Source: an uncultured Slackia sp.
GTDB taxonomy: Bacteria > Actinomycetota > Coriobacteriia > Coriobacteriales > Eggerthellaceae
Direction of reading: 5' to 3'
Assembly: GCA_934661005.1 (NCBI GenBank)
Contig: CAKUIK010000029.1
Coordinates: 1 to 27,802 of the forward strand
DNA: 27,802 bases
Position numbers and translations under genes: made by a program. Shown here one piece after another: positions 15,950 through 23,964 of this stretch. The notes beneath the pieces were generated by a model. The model did no database searches. It was not told the DNA's origin and saw only the letters and a list, made by a program, of their open reading frames with translations. The stretch's first letter is position 1. Every line of letters begins with the position of its first letter.

Positions 15950-15977
15950 AATCCTATTATATACAGGGTTGGTAGGA
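15950..15977. promoter_or_regulatory. Candidate Rrf2-type operator / promoter of the regulator gene
   Basis: AATCCTATTATATACAGGG (15950-15968) resembles the dyad at the tcyP promoter (CCTATTnnATA...GGG). On the minus strand TATAAT (15961-15956) is a perfect -10 for the Rrf2-type gene, about 54 nt before its start, and the motif overlaps it. TCCTA (15952-15956) and TAGGA (15973-15977) form an additional imperfect dyad. This fits autoregulation and control of the divergent cysK unit. Confidence 0.45.
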
Positions 15978-16031
15978 ATATATAGAAATTATTGAGATGC
16001 TTTTTTATGAGCGGAAAAAACGGACAAGCGC

Positions 16032-16059
16032 TTGACAGCGATAGTGCAAGACGTAAAAT
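16032..16059 (+). promoter_or_regulatory. Promoter of the cysK transcription unit
   Basis: TTGACA (16032-16037) and TAAAAT (16054-16059) are 16 nt apart, a near-consensus sigma-70-type promoter. Transcription would begin near 16066 and leave a leader of about 155 nt before cysK, which contains the Cys-rich ORF described separately. Confidence 0.65.
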
Positions 16060-16088
16060 ACCGTTATACCTACAGGAAAGGTGGGAAT

Positions 16089-16184
16089 ATGAAAACCACG
16101 CATTGGAAAAGAGATGGTGCTATGTCGTGTGCGGGCGAGCGATGTCGATGTTCGGTTGCCTGCGAACGGCGAGTTCGCGCTTGA
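16089..16184 (+). CDS. Candidate cysteine-rich leader peptide upstream of cysK
   Basis: A 31-codon ORF starting at an ATG with AGGAAAGG about 7 nt upstream, just inside the predicted cysK mRNA. Four codons are Cys (residues 14, 19, 21 and 25; TGT, TGT, TGT, TGC), clustered as CAGERCRCSVAC. The peptide is otherwise basic, with no signal peptide. It ends 37 nt before the cysK ATG, too far to be a protein fusion. Cys-rich leader peptides are known in mycobacteria, where ribosome stalling at Cys codons controls downstream sulfur genes. By analogy this one could report on Cys-tRNA supply. Translation is not proven, and a chance ORF is possible; the Cys density immediately before a cysteine synthase gene is the argument. 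Confidence 0.5.
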   Translation: MKTTHWKRDGAMSCAGERCRCSVACERRVRA

Positions 16185-16195
16185 TTTTCGTTTTC
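16131..16195 (+). promoter_or_regulatory. Possible attenuator in the cysK leader
   Basis: GCGAAC (16162-16167) pairs with GTTCGC (16173-16178), followed by GCTTGATTTTCGTTTT: a short terminator-like hairpin. Alternatively GCGGGC (16131-16136) can pair with GCCTGC (16158-16163), which would exclude the first hairpin. Both pieces lie within or just after the Cys codons, so a stalled ribosome could choose between them. The stems are only 6-7 bp, so this is tentative. Confidence 0.3.
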
Positions 16196-16221
16196 ACCCA
16201 CTTTGCAAAGGAGATTTCCCC

Positions 16222-17151
16222 ATGGCCGTTTACACCTCTATCGATCAACTGATTGGCAATACGCCGCTTTTGGAGCTCAGCAACATTGAGAAAAACCTCG
16301 ACCTGAAGGCCCAGGTGCTCGTGAAGCTCGAGTACTTCAATCCTGCGGGTTCCGTGAAAGACCGCATCGCAAAGGCGATGCTCGACGACGCGGAAGCTGC
16401 TGGCAAGTTGGATAAAGACACGGTGATTATTGAACCCACCAGCGGCAATACGGGCGTTGGCCTGGCTTCGGTCGCGGCGGCTCGCGGTTATCGTCTGATC
16501 ATCACCATGCCCGAGACCATGTCCGTCGAGCGTCGCCTGCTTATGAAGGCCTACGGCGCCGAGCTGGTGCTGACTGACGGCGCGAAGGGCATGAAAGGCG
16601 CCATCGCAAAGGCCGAGGAGCTTGCAGCCGAAATTCCGAATAGCTTTATTGCCGGCCAGTTTACCAATCCTGCAAATCCGCAGGCCCATATCAAAACCAC
16701 GGGCCCCGAAATTTGGAACGATACCGATGGCAAGGTCGATATCTTCGTCGCGGGCGTTGGCACGGGCGGCACGGTGACGGGCGTTGGCAAATACCTGAAA
16801 TCGCAGAACCCCGATGTGAAGGTTGTTGCCGTTGAGCCCGCGAGCTCGCCGGTGCTTTCGAAGGGCACCGCAGGCGCGCACAAGATTCAGGGTATTGGTG
16901 CCGGCTTCGTGCCCGATACGCTTGACACGAGCGTCTATGACGAGATTATTGCTGTCGAAAACGACGACGCATTTGAAACCGGCCGTTTGGTTGGCCATTC
17001 CGAGGGCGTGCTCGTAGGCATTTCGTCTGGTGCCGCCGTATGGGCCGCAATCGAGCTCGCCAAGCGTCCGGAAAACGAGGGCAAAACGATCGTGGCGCTT
17101 CTTGCCGATACGGGCGAGCGCTATCTCTCCACGCCGTTGTTCACTGAATAA
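16222..17151 (+). CDS. cysK: Cysteine synthase (O-acetylserine sulfhydrylase)
   Basis: 309 residues, the normal size for CysK. It makes L-cysteine from O-acetylserine and sulfide using PLP in the cytoplasm. The PLP lysine is Lys46 in PAGSVKDRIA; TSGNTG (73-78) binds the substrate carboxylate; GVGTGGTVTGVG (179-189 region) holds the PLP phosphate; and SSGAA near 268-272 completes the site. AAAGGAG lies about 8 nt before the ATG at 16222. A longer in-frame start at 16114 runs through the leader region in a frame other than the leader peptide and is rejected. No C-terminal CBS domain is present, so it is a plain CysK type. A strong terminator follows. Confidence 0.95.
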   Translation: MAVYTSIDQLIGNTPLLELSNIEKNLDLKAQVLVKLEYFNPAGSVKDRIAKAMLDDAEAAGKLDKDTVIIEPTSGNTGVGLASVAAARGYRLIITMPETMSVERRLLMKAYGAELVLTDGAKGMKGAIAKAEELAAEIPNSFIAGQFTNPANPQAHIKTTGPEIWNDTDGKVDIFVAGVGTGGTVTGVGKYLKSQNPDVKVVAVEPASSPVLSKGTAGAHKIQGIGAGFVPDTLDTSVYDEIIAVENDDAFETGRLVGHSEGVLVGISSGAAVWAAIELAKRPENEGKTIVALLADTGERYLSTPLFTE

Positions 17152-17171
17152 AAACCGTTCGAAACTCAATG

Positions 17172-17201
17172 AAAGCCGCGATTTCGTATCGCGGCTTTTT
17201 T
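17172..17201 (+). terminator. Rho-independent terminator after cysK
   Basis: AAGCCGCGAT pairs with ATCGCGGCTT around TTCGT, followed by TTTT. A textbook terminator 20 nt past the cysK stop, so the desulfurase gene has its own promoter, probably in 17202-17287. Confidence 0.85.
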
Positions 17202-17287
17202 GTGCTTGCAAATGAATTATGCTTGCTGCGGAAAGCATGACATGGCTGCGCGGCGATTCGCGTAGCTTGATCGGTTTAAGGAATACG

Positions 17288-18463
17288 ATGCAAGAGCCCC
17301 TTTGCAATGCTTATTTGGACAACGCCGCCACAACGCCCGTTATTGACGAGGCTATCGAGGCCATGAATGACGTTTTGCGCCATGCGTGGGGCAACCCGTC
17401 ATCGCCTCATCGCGTGGGGTATGCGGCAAAAGACATTCTCGAACAAGCGCGCGCGACGATTGCCGAATGCCTTGACGTCGATGCCGACGAGATTTATTTC
17501 ACCTCGGGCTCCACTGAAGCCAACAACCTCGCTGTGCGAGGGGCATGCATGGCGCGCAAGGGCGAATCGCGGCGCATTGTCACGTCGTCCCTCGAGCACG
17601 CTTCCGTTACGAGGTCGGTTCGGGGCATGCGTCGTGAGGGTTGGGACGTGGAGCATATCGAAGATGTCGGCGGCAATTTTGATATGGAGCAGTTGCGTTC
17701 CGCGCTGCAGAAGCCCACGACACTCATTACGGTGATGCGCGTGCAGAACGAGCTTGGCTGGCTGCTGCCCGTTCCTGAAATCGTCTCCATGCGAGACGAG
17801 CTCTCGCCAGGCACGATCGTTCATTGCGATGCGACGCAGTCGTTCGGAAAACTCCCCACGACTCCGCGCGACTGGGGCGTCGAGCTGCTTACGATTGCGG
17901 GCCATAAGATCGGCGGTCCGCGCGGAATCGGCGCGTTATATGTGAAGCGCGGCACCCATATGTTCACGACTGCTTTCGGCGGCGGTCAAGAGCGTGGCTT
18001 GCGTTCTGGCACCGAGCCGGTGTTTTTGGCCGCGGGTTTCGCCGTGGCCGCTAAGAAGGCCTGCGAAAACCTCGAGGCTAATTTCGCGCACGCGTCTCGG
18101 CTGAAAGCCCATTTTCTCGAAGGCCTGCCCGACGCCGCGCCCGATGCCATCGTGAACTCTCGCGACGATGGCTCCCCCTATATCGTCAACGTTTCATTGC
18201 CGAGTCTCTTCAACCAAGACTTGCTTGATTTCTTGGGAGATAGGGGCGTATTTATTTCAAAGGCGTCGGCATGCACCGAAAATCACACGACCGTTCCTAA
18301 GGGTACCTGGCGAAAGAAGCACCCATTGAGCTTGCAGGCGGCGGGCGTTCCTTTGAAGCTCGGGAAATCGACGATTCGCGTGAGCTTTGCTCCGAGCACG
18401 ACGACCGCTCAGGTCGATATGCTTTTGCGGGGAATCAGAGATTTCTTGAATCGGGAGCAATAA
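17288..18463 (+). CDS. Cysteine desulfurase (NifS/IscS-like)
   Basis: 391 residues, PLP-dependent aminotransferase class V. It converts cysteine to alanine and a protein-bound persulfide for Fe-S cluster or thio-cofactor assembly. Visible motifs: YLDNAATTP (9-17), TSGSTEANN (72-80), EHASV with His104, HCDATQSFGK (Asp181, Gln184), GHKIGGPRGIGALYV with the PLP Lys207, and GGGQERGLRSGTEP. Cys329 in SKASACTENH is the likely persulfide cysteine. The ATG at 17288 has AAGGAA upstream; an earlier in-frame ATG at 17219 lacks support. No iscU or other scaffold gene lies nearby, so its sulfur acceptor is unknown. Confidence 0.92.
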   Translation: MQEPLCNAYLDNAATTPVIDEAIEAMNDVLRHAWGNPSSPHRVGYAAKDILEQARATIAECLDVDADEIYFTSGSTEANNLAVRGACMARKGESRRIVTSSLEHASVTRSVRGMRREGWDVEHIEDVGGNFDMEQLRSALQKPTTLITVMRVQNELGWLLPVPEIVSMRDELSPGTIVHCDATQSFGKLPTTPRDWGVELLTIAGHKIGGPRGIGALYVKRGTHMFTTAFGGGQERGLRSGTEPVFLAAGFAVAAKKACENLEANFAHASRLKAHFLEGLPDAAPDAIVNSRDDGSPYIVNVSLPSLFNQDLLDFLGDRGVFISKASACTENHTTVPKGTWRKKHPLSLQAAGVPLKLGKSTIRVSFAPSTTTAQVDMLLRGIRDFLNREQ

Positions 18464-18640
18464 TCTCGCGTTCCGATTTTGGATAGGGCGGAGCGTGCGG
18501 TTCGCCCATGAAGGCGAAAGCGCGAATGCGTCCGTTGCGGGGGCCGTCGCGGATGCGGGGTGCTTCGGTGCATTCTGGGCGCATTTGCGCCGATGAATGC
18601 CATATATGCAATTCGTCCAAGGGATGGTGGAGTTCGAATC

Positions 18641-19123
18641 ATGAGACTGAATCCTGAATATGTGAAATTCGCATCGAAGATGATCGATGAAAGCCCGTAT
18701 TTGAGACTGCTTGGCACGACCACCGAACTGCTCGATGCGGGTCATTATCGGTGCCGTATGGAGCTCGACCGAAAGCATACGAACATGTTCGGCGGCATAA
18801 ACGGGGGAGTGAATGCCGGGCTGCTCGATTCGGTGACGTATTGGTGCTTGCTTTGCTGCATGCCCGAAGATGTGGGGTATACCACCATAGACCTTACCGT
18901 GAACGACTTGCATTCGGCCCATAGCGGAATTATCTACGCCGAAGGTGAGGTCATTAAGCACGGCCGCACTATAAGCCTCGCCGAAGGGCGCATTACCGAC
19001 GAAAAAGGCACGCTTATCGCATACGGCACATCGAAACTGCTCGCTTCGCCCACAATTCAACCCATGTCGCTTGCGGCGGAATACTTGGGCGTGGGCGCAA
19101 TGCCGCCGAAGTTTATCGACTAG
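18641..19123 (+). CDS. PaaI-like hotdog-fold thioesterase
   Basis: 160 residues of the hotdog fold. The segment HTNMFGGINGGVNAGLLDSVTYW matches the PaaI/YdiI-type active-site helix (usually HGG..A.L.D), with Asp before SVTYW in the expected place. The following TIDLTVNDLHSA and GEVIKHGRTISLAEGRI strands fit the family. It would hydrolyse an acyl- or aryl-CoA thioester; the substrate is unknown. The ATG at 18641 has GGTGGAG 8 nt upstream. In-frame starts further upstream (18560) lie in a GC-rich stretch without family similarity. The gap 18464-18640 holds small GC hairpins (for example GGCGC/GCGCC at 18578-18591) but no gene. Confidence 0.8.
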   Translation: MRLNPEYVKFASKMIDESPYLRLLGTTTELLDAGHYRCRMELDRKHTNMFGGINGGVNAGLLDSVTYWCLLCCMPEDVGYTTIDLTVNDLHSAHSGIIYAEGEVIKHGRTISLAEGRITDEKGTLIAYGTSKLLASPTIQPMSLAAEYLGVGAMPPKFID

Positions 19124-19154
19124 CCCTCTCGTTTCTCTTGCCTCGTTAAGTATG

Positions 19155-19182
19155 GTCGCGGGTGCTTTGCGCAACCCGCGAC
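19155..19182. terminator. Hairpin upstream of dltA
   Basis: GTCGCGGGT (19155-19163) pairs perfectly with ACCCGCGAC (19174-19182), 32 nt past the thioesterase stop. No T run follows, so it may be a factor-dependent terminator or a leader structure. The rest of 19124-19396 shows no ORF with a ribosome-binding site and no clear promoter; AT-rich DNA near 19258-19280 is the likeliest place for the dlt promoter. Confidence 0.4.
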
Positions 19183-19396
19183 AAGGTAATTTCGCTCAAC
19201 GCTCTTTCGTCTGCGCTGACGAGCGTACGTTTCTTTTCCCGATTGAATTCTTCATGCATATAGCATTGTTTTTATGCGGTGCCAGTGTGGCGGCGCTTTG
19301 TACGTCATGCGTCGAAACGGTATCGGGCGTGGAAACCTCCTTGCAACAGAACTAAAGTATCCCCGTTAAAGTTGGCGTGTGATATTGGGGGAATCT

Positions 19397-21055
19397 ATGG
19401 TGTCGAACGCTTTCGTTGAGTCGGTTGAGGCGCAAGCGAGCATCGCGCCTCATTCGCTTGCATTCGAGGCCGATTCGTACCGAATGACGTATGGCGAGCT
19501 TTCTGCGGCCTCCAATGCTGTGGCCGCCAGGCTTCGCGAAATGACGAGCGATCGCTTTCCCGTGGTCGTTTTCGGCCATAAGGATTTTCGTATGATCGCA
19601 AGCTTCATCGGATGCTTGAAGAGCGGCCATGCGTTCGTTCCTGTCGATGTCGAGCTTCCTCCATCGCGCATCGGCGATATCTTGTCTCAGCTCGATTCGC
19701 CGTTCGTGATTTGCGCTGCGTCGCTTTCGGAAGCGCTGGCGCCTTATGTCGCCACCGATCGCGTGCTCGATATCTCTCAGTTTTCAGAACCCGCTGCGCT
19801 CATCGGTGCGAGCCTTTCTTGTGAGGCGCCTTCGAGTGACAAATGGGTGAGCGGCGAAGAAACGCAATATATTATTTTCACGTCTGGATCAACGGGCAAA
19901 CCGAAGGGTATCGAGATTTCTGCGAACAACGTGCGAAACTTCATGCAATGGGTGCATACGTTCCCCGTTATTCGTGATGGCGGCCAGGTTTTTCTCGATC
20001 AGCCGCCCTATTCGTTCGATTTGTCTGAATACGAATTGGTGGGCGCTCTTTCGACGGGCGGTTGCTTGCATGCCGTCTCGCACGAGCTTACGTCGGATAC
20101 GCGTGCGCTGTTCGCCGATTTGGCCCAATCTCAGGTGTCGGTATGGGTTTCCACGCCGTCGTTCGCCGATTTATGCCTGGTCGATCCTTCGTTTTGCGAA
20201 GATGTGCTTCCGAATGTGAAGCTCTTCCTCTTCTGTGGCGAAGCGCTGCGCCATGCGACGGCAGCGGCTCTTCGCGAGCGTTTTCCGCGCGCCATCGTCG
20301 CGAATACCTATGGGCCGACGGAATCGACGGTTGCCGTGACGTATTGTGAAATTGGCGAAGACGAGCTCGCGAGCGATGCGCCTTTGCCAGCGGGTTTGCC
20401 GCGCTCGGGCACGGAAATCCGCATTTGCGACCCCGAGACGGGCGAGCCTTGCGCGCTGGGCGATTCCGGCGAAATCGTTATCGTGGGCGACACGGTGGCG
20501 AAAGGCTATTACCGCAATCCAGAAAAAACCGAGCGTGCGTTTTCGCGGGCGACGCTGTCTGATGGAACACAGGTGCGCGCTTATCGCACGGGCGATGCAG
20601 GCCACGTGGATGCCCAGGGCGTTCTGCATTGCGAGGGTCGCTTCGACTCGCTCATCAAGCTTCATGGCTTTCGCATCGAGCTTGAAGACGTTGAAGAAAA
20701 CATCCGTGCGCTTAAGGGTGTGAAGCAGGCGTGTGTGGTGCCTGTCGTGCACAAGGAAAGCATCGCTTACCTGAAGGCGTTCATCGTTCTGCAAAAGCAC
20801 CCCGATGGAACGCCCGCGTATGAAGAACTCGAATTCGACGCGACGGGTCGAGAGGGCGGCTTCGATGGTGCGCATGGTTCTGTCGAGGTGCCTTCGAAGC
20901 TCGATTTGGAGCGCTCGCTCAAGGCGTCGCTTGCGGCGCGCATTCCTGAATACATGGTTCCCCGTCGATTTTCCCTTATCGACGAGATGCCGTTGACCCC
21001 TAACGGGAAGATCGACCGCAAAGCGCTCGCGGCGTCTGGCCCCAAGCGCGCCTAA
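19397..21055 (+). CDS. dltA: D-alanine--carrier protein ligase DltA
   Basis: 552 residues, an ANL-family adenylating enzyme. It activates D-alanine with ATP and loads it onto DltC in the cytoplasm. Core motifs: TSGSTGKPKG (162-171), TYGPTES (304-310), YRTGD (396-400), GRFDSLIKLHGFRIELE hinge region (414-430) and the catalytic Lys538 in NGKIDRK. The segment about 470-505 (acidic/Gly-rich) looks like an insertion; typical DltA proteins are near 505 residues, so this one is about 45 longer. The ATG at 19397 follows GGGGGAA; an in-frame GTG at 19379 is less likely. It is the first gene of the dlt operon, with dltB starting 10 nt after its stop. Confidence 0.93.
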   Translation: MVSNAFVESVEAQASIAPHSLAFEADSYRMTYGELSAASNAVAARLREMTSDRFPVVVFGHKDFRMIASFIGCLKSGHAFVPVDVELPPSRIGDILSQLDSPFVICAASLSEALAPYVATDRVLDISQFSEPAALIGASLSCEAPSSDKWVSGEETQYIIFTSGSTGKPKGIEISANNVRNFMQWVHTFPVIRDGGQVFLDQPPYSFDLSEYELVGALSTGGCLHAVSHELTSDTRALFADLAQSQVSVWVSTPSFADLCLVDPSFCEDVLPNVKLFLFCGEALRHATAAALRERFPRAIVANTYGPTESTVAVTYCEIGEDELASDAPLPAGLPRSGTEIRICDPETGEPCALGDSGEIVIVGDTVAKGYYRNPEKTERAFSRATLSDGTQVRAYRTGDAGHVDAQGVLHCEGRFDSLIKLHGFRIELEDVEENIRALKGVKQACVVPVVHKESIAYLKAFIVLQKHPDGTPAYEELEFDATGREGGFDGAHGSVEVPSKLDLERSLKASLAARIPEYMVPRRFSLIDEMPLTPNGKIDRKALAASGPKRA

Positions 21056-21065
21056 GTTGGTCCCC

Positions 21066-22226
21066 ATGTCGTTTTACGCTGATCCAAGTTTTTTTGTACT
21101 GCTCGCGGTTGCCGTTGCGGGCGCGGCGGTGATCGGTTTGCGCGAAAAGCCTTTGAAGTGGTATGGAATCGTGGCTTCGCTGTGCTTCGTTGCCATGCTC
21201 TTTATGGGCGATGAAGTGCAATTCGCGTGTTTCTTGCTGTTTCTCGCTTCGTCCGCTGCGGGTTGCGCGCTGCTTATGCGCGCGCCGAAATCGGCATGGC
21301 GTTTTCGCGTGACGCTCGCGCTTACTTTGTATCCGCTTGTCGTCTGCAAAGTAAGCGGAGCGTTCGATGCAAGCCTTCTGGGGTTTGCGGGCATTTCGTA
21401 TTTGACATTCAAAGCGACGCAGGTCGTTATCGAAGCGCATGACGGGATTATCGAACGCATAAGCCCGTCCGATTGGCTTTGCTTCCTCGTTTTCTTTCCC
21501 GTATTTACTTCAGGGCCGATTGATCGCAGCCGTCGCTTCGTCGAAGACTTGCATGCAACGCGCTCGCGCGATGAATATGCGGGGCTTCTTGCGCGGGGTA
21601 TATTGCTCATCGTGGCCGGGATGGTCTATAAGATGGTCATCGCCGCCTTTATCTTCCGCTTCTACGACCCGCATGGATGGGGGAGCGAACCGTTTGGCGT
21701 TGAGCTATGGCAACAAATCGTTATAGCGTATCAATACGGTTTCTATTTGTTCTTCGATTTTGCGGGGTACAGCCTTATGGCGATGGGTGCGAGTTATTGC
21801 TTCGGCATTCGCACACCGCGCAATTTCCGAGCGCCGTTTTTGGCTGTCGATATCAAAGATTTTTGGAATCGTTGGCATATCACACTGTCGTTTTGGTTGC
21901 GCGATTTCGTGTTCATGCGTTTCTCGCGGTTCGCGTTGAAGCATAAGCTCTTCAAAAAACGCCTACGCGTTGCCCAATGCGGCTTCATGGTGAACATGCT
22001 GCTCATGGGTGCATGGCACGGCTTGACGCCTGGGTATCTGCTGTATGGCCTGTTCCACGGCGTTTTGCTCGCCGCTACTGAGGCGTTTCAGAAAACCAAG
22101 TTCTACAAAGCGCATAAGAAGGAACTCTGGTTCCGCGGCGTTTCGTGGTTTGTGACGATGCAGGCGGTCTTTTTCGGATTCGCTCTGTTTTCCGGGCAAG
22201 TCACGCGCCTTGCGTGTGGAGCGTAA
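21066..22226 (+). CDS. dltB: D-alanyl transfer protein DltB (MBOAT family)
   Basis: 386 residues with about 11 membrane segments and the MBOAT signatures: FFPVFTSGPIDRSRRF, WNRWHITLSFWLRDFVF and NMLLMGAWHGLTPGYLLYG, in which the conserved His of AWHG is present. DltB receives D-Ala from DltC at the inner face and passes it across the membrane towards DltD. The ATG at 21066 has no clear ribosome-binding site and lies 10 nt after dltA, so translational coupling is likely. dltC follows after 43 nt. Confidence 0.93.
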   Translation: MSFYADPSFFVLLAVAVAGAAVIGLREKPLKWYGIVASLCFVAMLFMGDEVQFACFLLFLASSAAGCALLMRAPKSAWRFRVTLALTLYPLVVCKVSGAFDASLLGFAGISYLTFKATQVVIEAHDGIIERISPSDWLCFLVFFPVFTSGPIDRSRRFVEDLHATRSRDEYAGLLARGILLIVAGMVYKMVIAAFIFRFYDPHGWGSEPFGVELWQQIVIAYQYGFYLFFDFAGYSLMAMGASYCFGIRTPRNFRAPFLAVDIKDFWNRWHITLSFWLRDFVFMRFSRFALKHKLFKKRLRVAQCGFMVNMLLMGAWHGLTPGYLLYGLFHGVLLAATEAFQKTKFYKAHKKELWFRGVSWFVTMQAVFFGFALFSGQVTRLACGA

Positions 22227-22269
22227 GAGAAGGAAATGCGCCGCGGGCGCTCAATGAAAGGAGACGGCA

Positions 22270-22524
22270 ATGGCTACGATGGCTCACGAGGAAGTCGAAG
22301 AAAAGATGCTCGACATGCTCGAGGAAGTGTGTGGCGATGAAGAGGTGCGCGACCATCGCGACGAAGACCTCTTCGAGCTGGGCTTTCTTGACTCTATGGC
22401 GGCGGTCGAGCTGCTCGTCGATATCGAGGACGAATTCGGCGTCTCCATCGCGCCAACTGAAGTTGAGCGTGAAGAAATGAACACCGTAAACTTGATTATC
22501 GAGCAAGTCGAGAAGCGTTTGTAG
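22270..22524 (+). CDS. dltC: D-alanyl carrier protein DltC
   Basis: 84 residues, acidic, an acyl-carrier-protein fold. The phosphopantetheine attachment serine is Ser42 in LGFLDSMAAVELL, matching the DltC pattern LDS-M. It is loaded by DltA and docks on DltB. AAAGGAGA precedes the ATG. The protein is typical in length (about 78-85 residues), with a slightly longer N-terminus. dltD follows after 36 nt. Confidence 0.94.
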   Translation: MATMAHEEVEEKMLDMLEEVCGDEEVRDHRDEDLFELGFLDSMAAVELLVDIEDEFGVSIAPTEVEREEMNTVNLIIEQVEKRL

Positions 22525-22560
22525 GAAACACGCGTTCAGCGCCACGAAGGGAGGTGCGTT

Positions 22561-23964
22561 ATGACCCAAAAAACGAAAAGCAATACGATTTCGGGCATGC
22601 TGCTTTTAAAGGGCGTTGTAGCAGGGCTGCTTGCTTTGGTGCTTGTGGTTGGCGGCGTAAGCTGGGCATTGCCGCAGCAAGGCGCTGCAGCCGATCAAAC
22701 GCGCCTCTACGATTATGTGTATTCGGGCACGAAATCGGAAAGCGTCGATTTCACCATTACGAATATGAGCAACGACGGCATTCTGACATTCGGAACCTCT
22801 GAGTTTTACATCTCCTCGCCGCTCGTGGATCAGTGTCCTCAGAAGGTGTTCGGCGAAAGCGTGAGCGGCGTCGATATGACCTACGTGGGTGAGGCGTTTG
22901 ATCAGAGCCTATGGCAGGCAATAGCCGCTGGGGCGTATGCGCCCTCATCGAAAAGCCGCAAGATCGTGCTCATGCTTTCGCCGCAATGGTTCTTTAAAAA
23001 TAACGGCCAACAGTCGAAATTCTCTTCAAAGTTTTCGTACCAGCTGTATAAGGGGTTCCTAAATAACGAATCCATCAGCGCCGATACGAAGGCGTATGTG
23101 CGCCAGCGCATTGAGGCGCTTGGAGTGGATTCGACGCAAATCGCTGCCGCAAATGACGATACGTTTATCGATGCGATTAATGATGTGGCGTATCAGTTCT
23201 CAAATGACCTGCGAATTCGCAGCAAAATTAACGCATTGGTCAAAGGCTCGCCCAAAAAATCGCAAACGCGCTCTGCTGGCGAATCGACGGGGGAGCCCGA
23301 TTGGGATTCCCTTCTTAGCGATGCGAAAACCCAGGGTGAGCAGGCGTGCACGAACAACGATTATGGTATTCATGATGCGTACTGGGATAAAAACTCGCAA
23401 TATAAAAGCGAGCAGAACCAAGACTTTGTGCATGCCGATGATGAGTGGGACGATTTCCAATGCTTGTTGAACGTGTGCAAGGAGTCGGGCCTGGAGCCGC
23501 TCGTCGTGATTTTGCCCATGCATGGAAGCTGGTACGACGAAATGGGAGTCACTGCCGATACGCGTGCGCAATTCTACAATCAGGCTCGTTCGCTGTGCGA
23601 AAATGCCGGCGTTGCCTATGCAGACTTCTCGAGCTGCGAATACGAAAAGTACTTCTTGTGCGACACGGTGCATCCTGGTTGGATTGGCTGGGTGCGTATT
23701 GAGCATGCGGTATACGACTTCGTGAACGACTGGGACAATGCATTTCTGGGCGGAGCCGGTTTCGGCGATGCCGAAGGCCTTGCTGCGTGCGAGTCTTCCG
23801 ACCTAAGCGATGGAGATGAGTCGGATTCTGGTGCCGTTTCGGCCGATGGGGGCTCTGTCGGCGACGCCGACGGTTCGAGCGCCAATCGCGCCTCAGATTA
23901 TGGCGCGACAACGAATCCCGATCGTGTTTCGCGCTCAATTTCTCAAGAAGGCGGTGCCCAATGA
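22561..23964 (+). CDS. dltD: DltD, D-alanyl transferase of teichoic-acid D-alanylation
   Basis: 467 residues with an N-terminal membrane anchor (about 13-36) and an extracytoplasmic SGNH/GDSL-like domain. Catalytic residues are visible: Ser80 in GTSEF, and Asp368 and His371 in DTVHPGWIGW. VLMLSPQWF and LPMHGSWYDEMG are also family-typical. It transfers D-Ala from the membrane complex onto the polymer outside. GGGAGG precedes the ATG. After about residue 397 there is a low-complexity acidic Ser/Asp/Gly tail of about 70 residues that DltD proteins normally lack. The stop overlaps the next start (ATGA). Confidence 0.92.
   Translation: MTQKTKSNTISGMLLLKGVVAGLLALVLVVGGVSWALPQQGAAADQTRLYDYVYSGTKSESVDFTITNMSNDGILTFGTSEFYISSPLVDQCPQKVFGESVSGVDMTYVGEAFDQSLWQAIAAGAYAPSSKSRKIVLMLSPQWFFKNNGQQSKFSSKFSYQLYKGFLNNESISADTKAYVRQRIEALGVDSTQIAAANDDTFIDAINDVAYQFSNDLRIRSKINALVKGSPKKSQTRSAGESTGEPDWDSLLSDAKTQGEQACTNNDYGIHDAYWDKNSQYKSEQNQDFVHADDEWDDFQCLLNVCKESGLEPLVVILPMHGSWYDEMGVTADTRAQFYNQARSLCENAGVAYADFSSCEYEKYFLCDTVHPGWIGWVRIEHAVYDFVNDWDNAFLGGAGFGDAEGLAACESSDLSDGDESDSGAVSADGGSVGDADGSSANRASDYGATTNPDRVSRSISQEGGAQ

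Noticed and set aside
15992..16252. An 86-codon + strand frame through the cysK leader, with a possible ATG at 16008
   Set aside because: It starts before the best promoter, lacks a ribosome-binding site and overlaps the cysK start. The Cys-rich ORF in another frame is better placed.
16120..17307. A 395-codon open frame on the minus strand opposite cysK
   Set aside because: It is antisense to a certain cysK, has no family motif or ribosome-binding site, and is His/Arg-rich as expected from the codon bias of the real gene.
20171..21067. A 298-codon open frame on the minus strand opposite dltA
   Set aside because: Antisense to dltA, with no motif and no ribosome-binding site.
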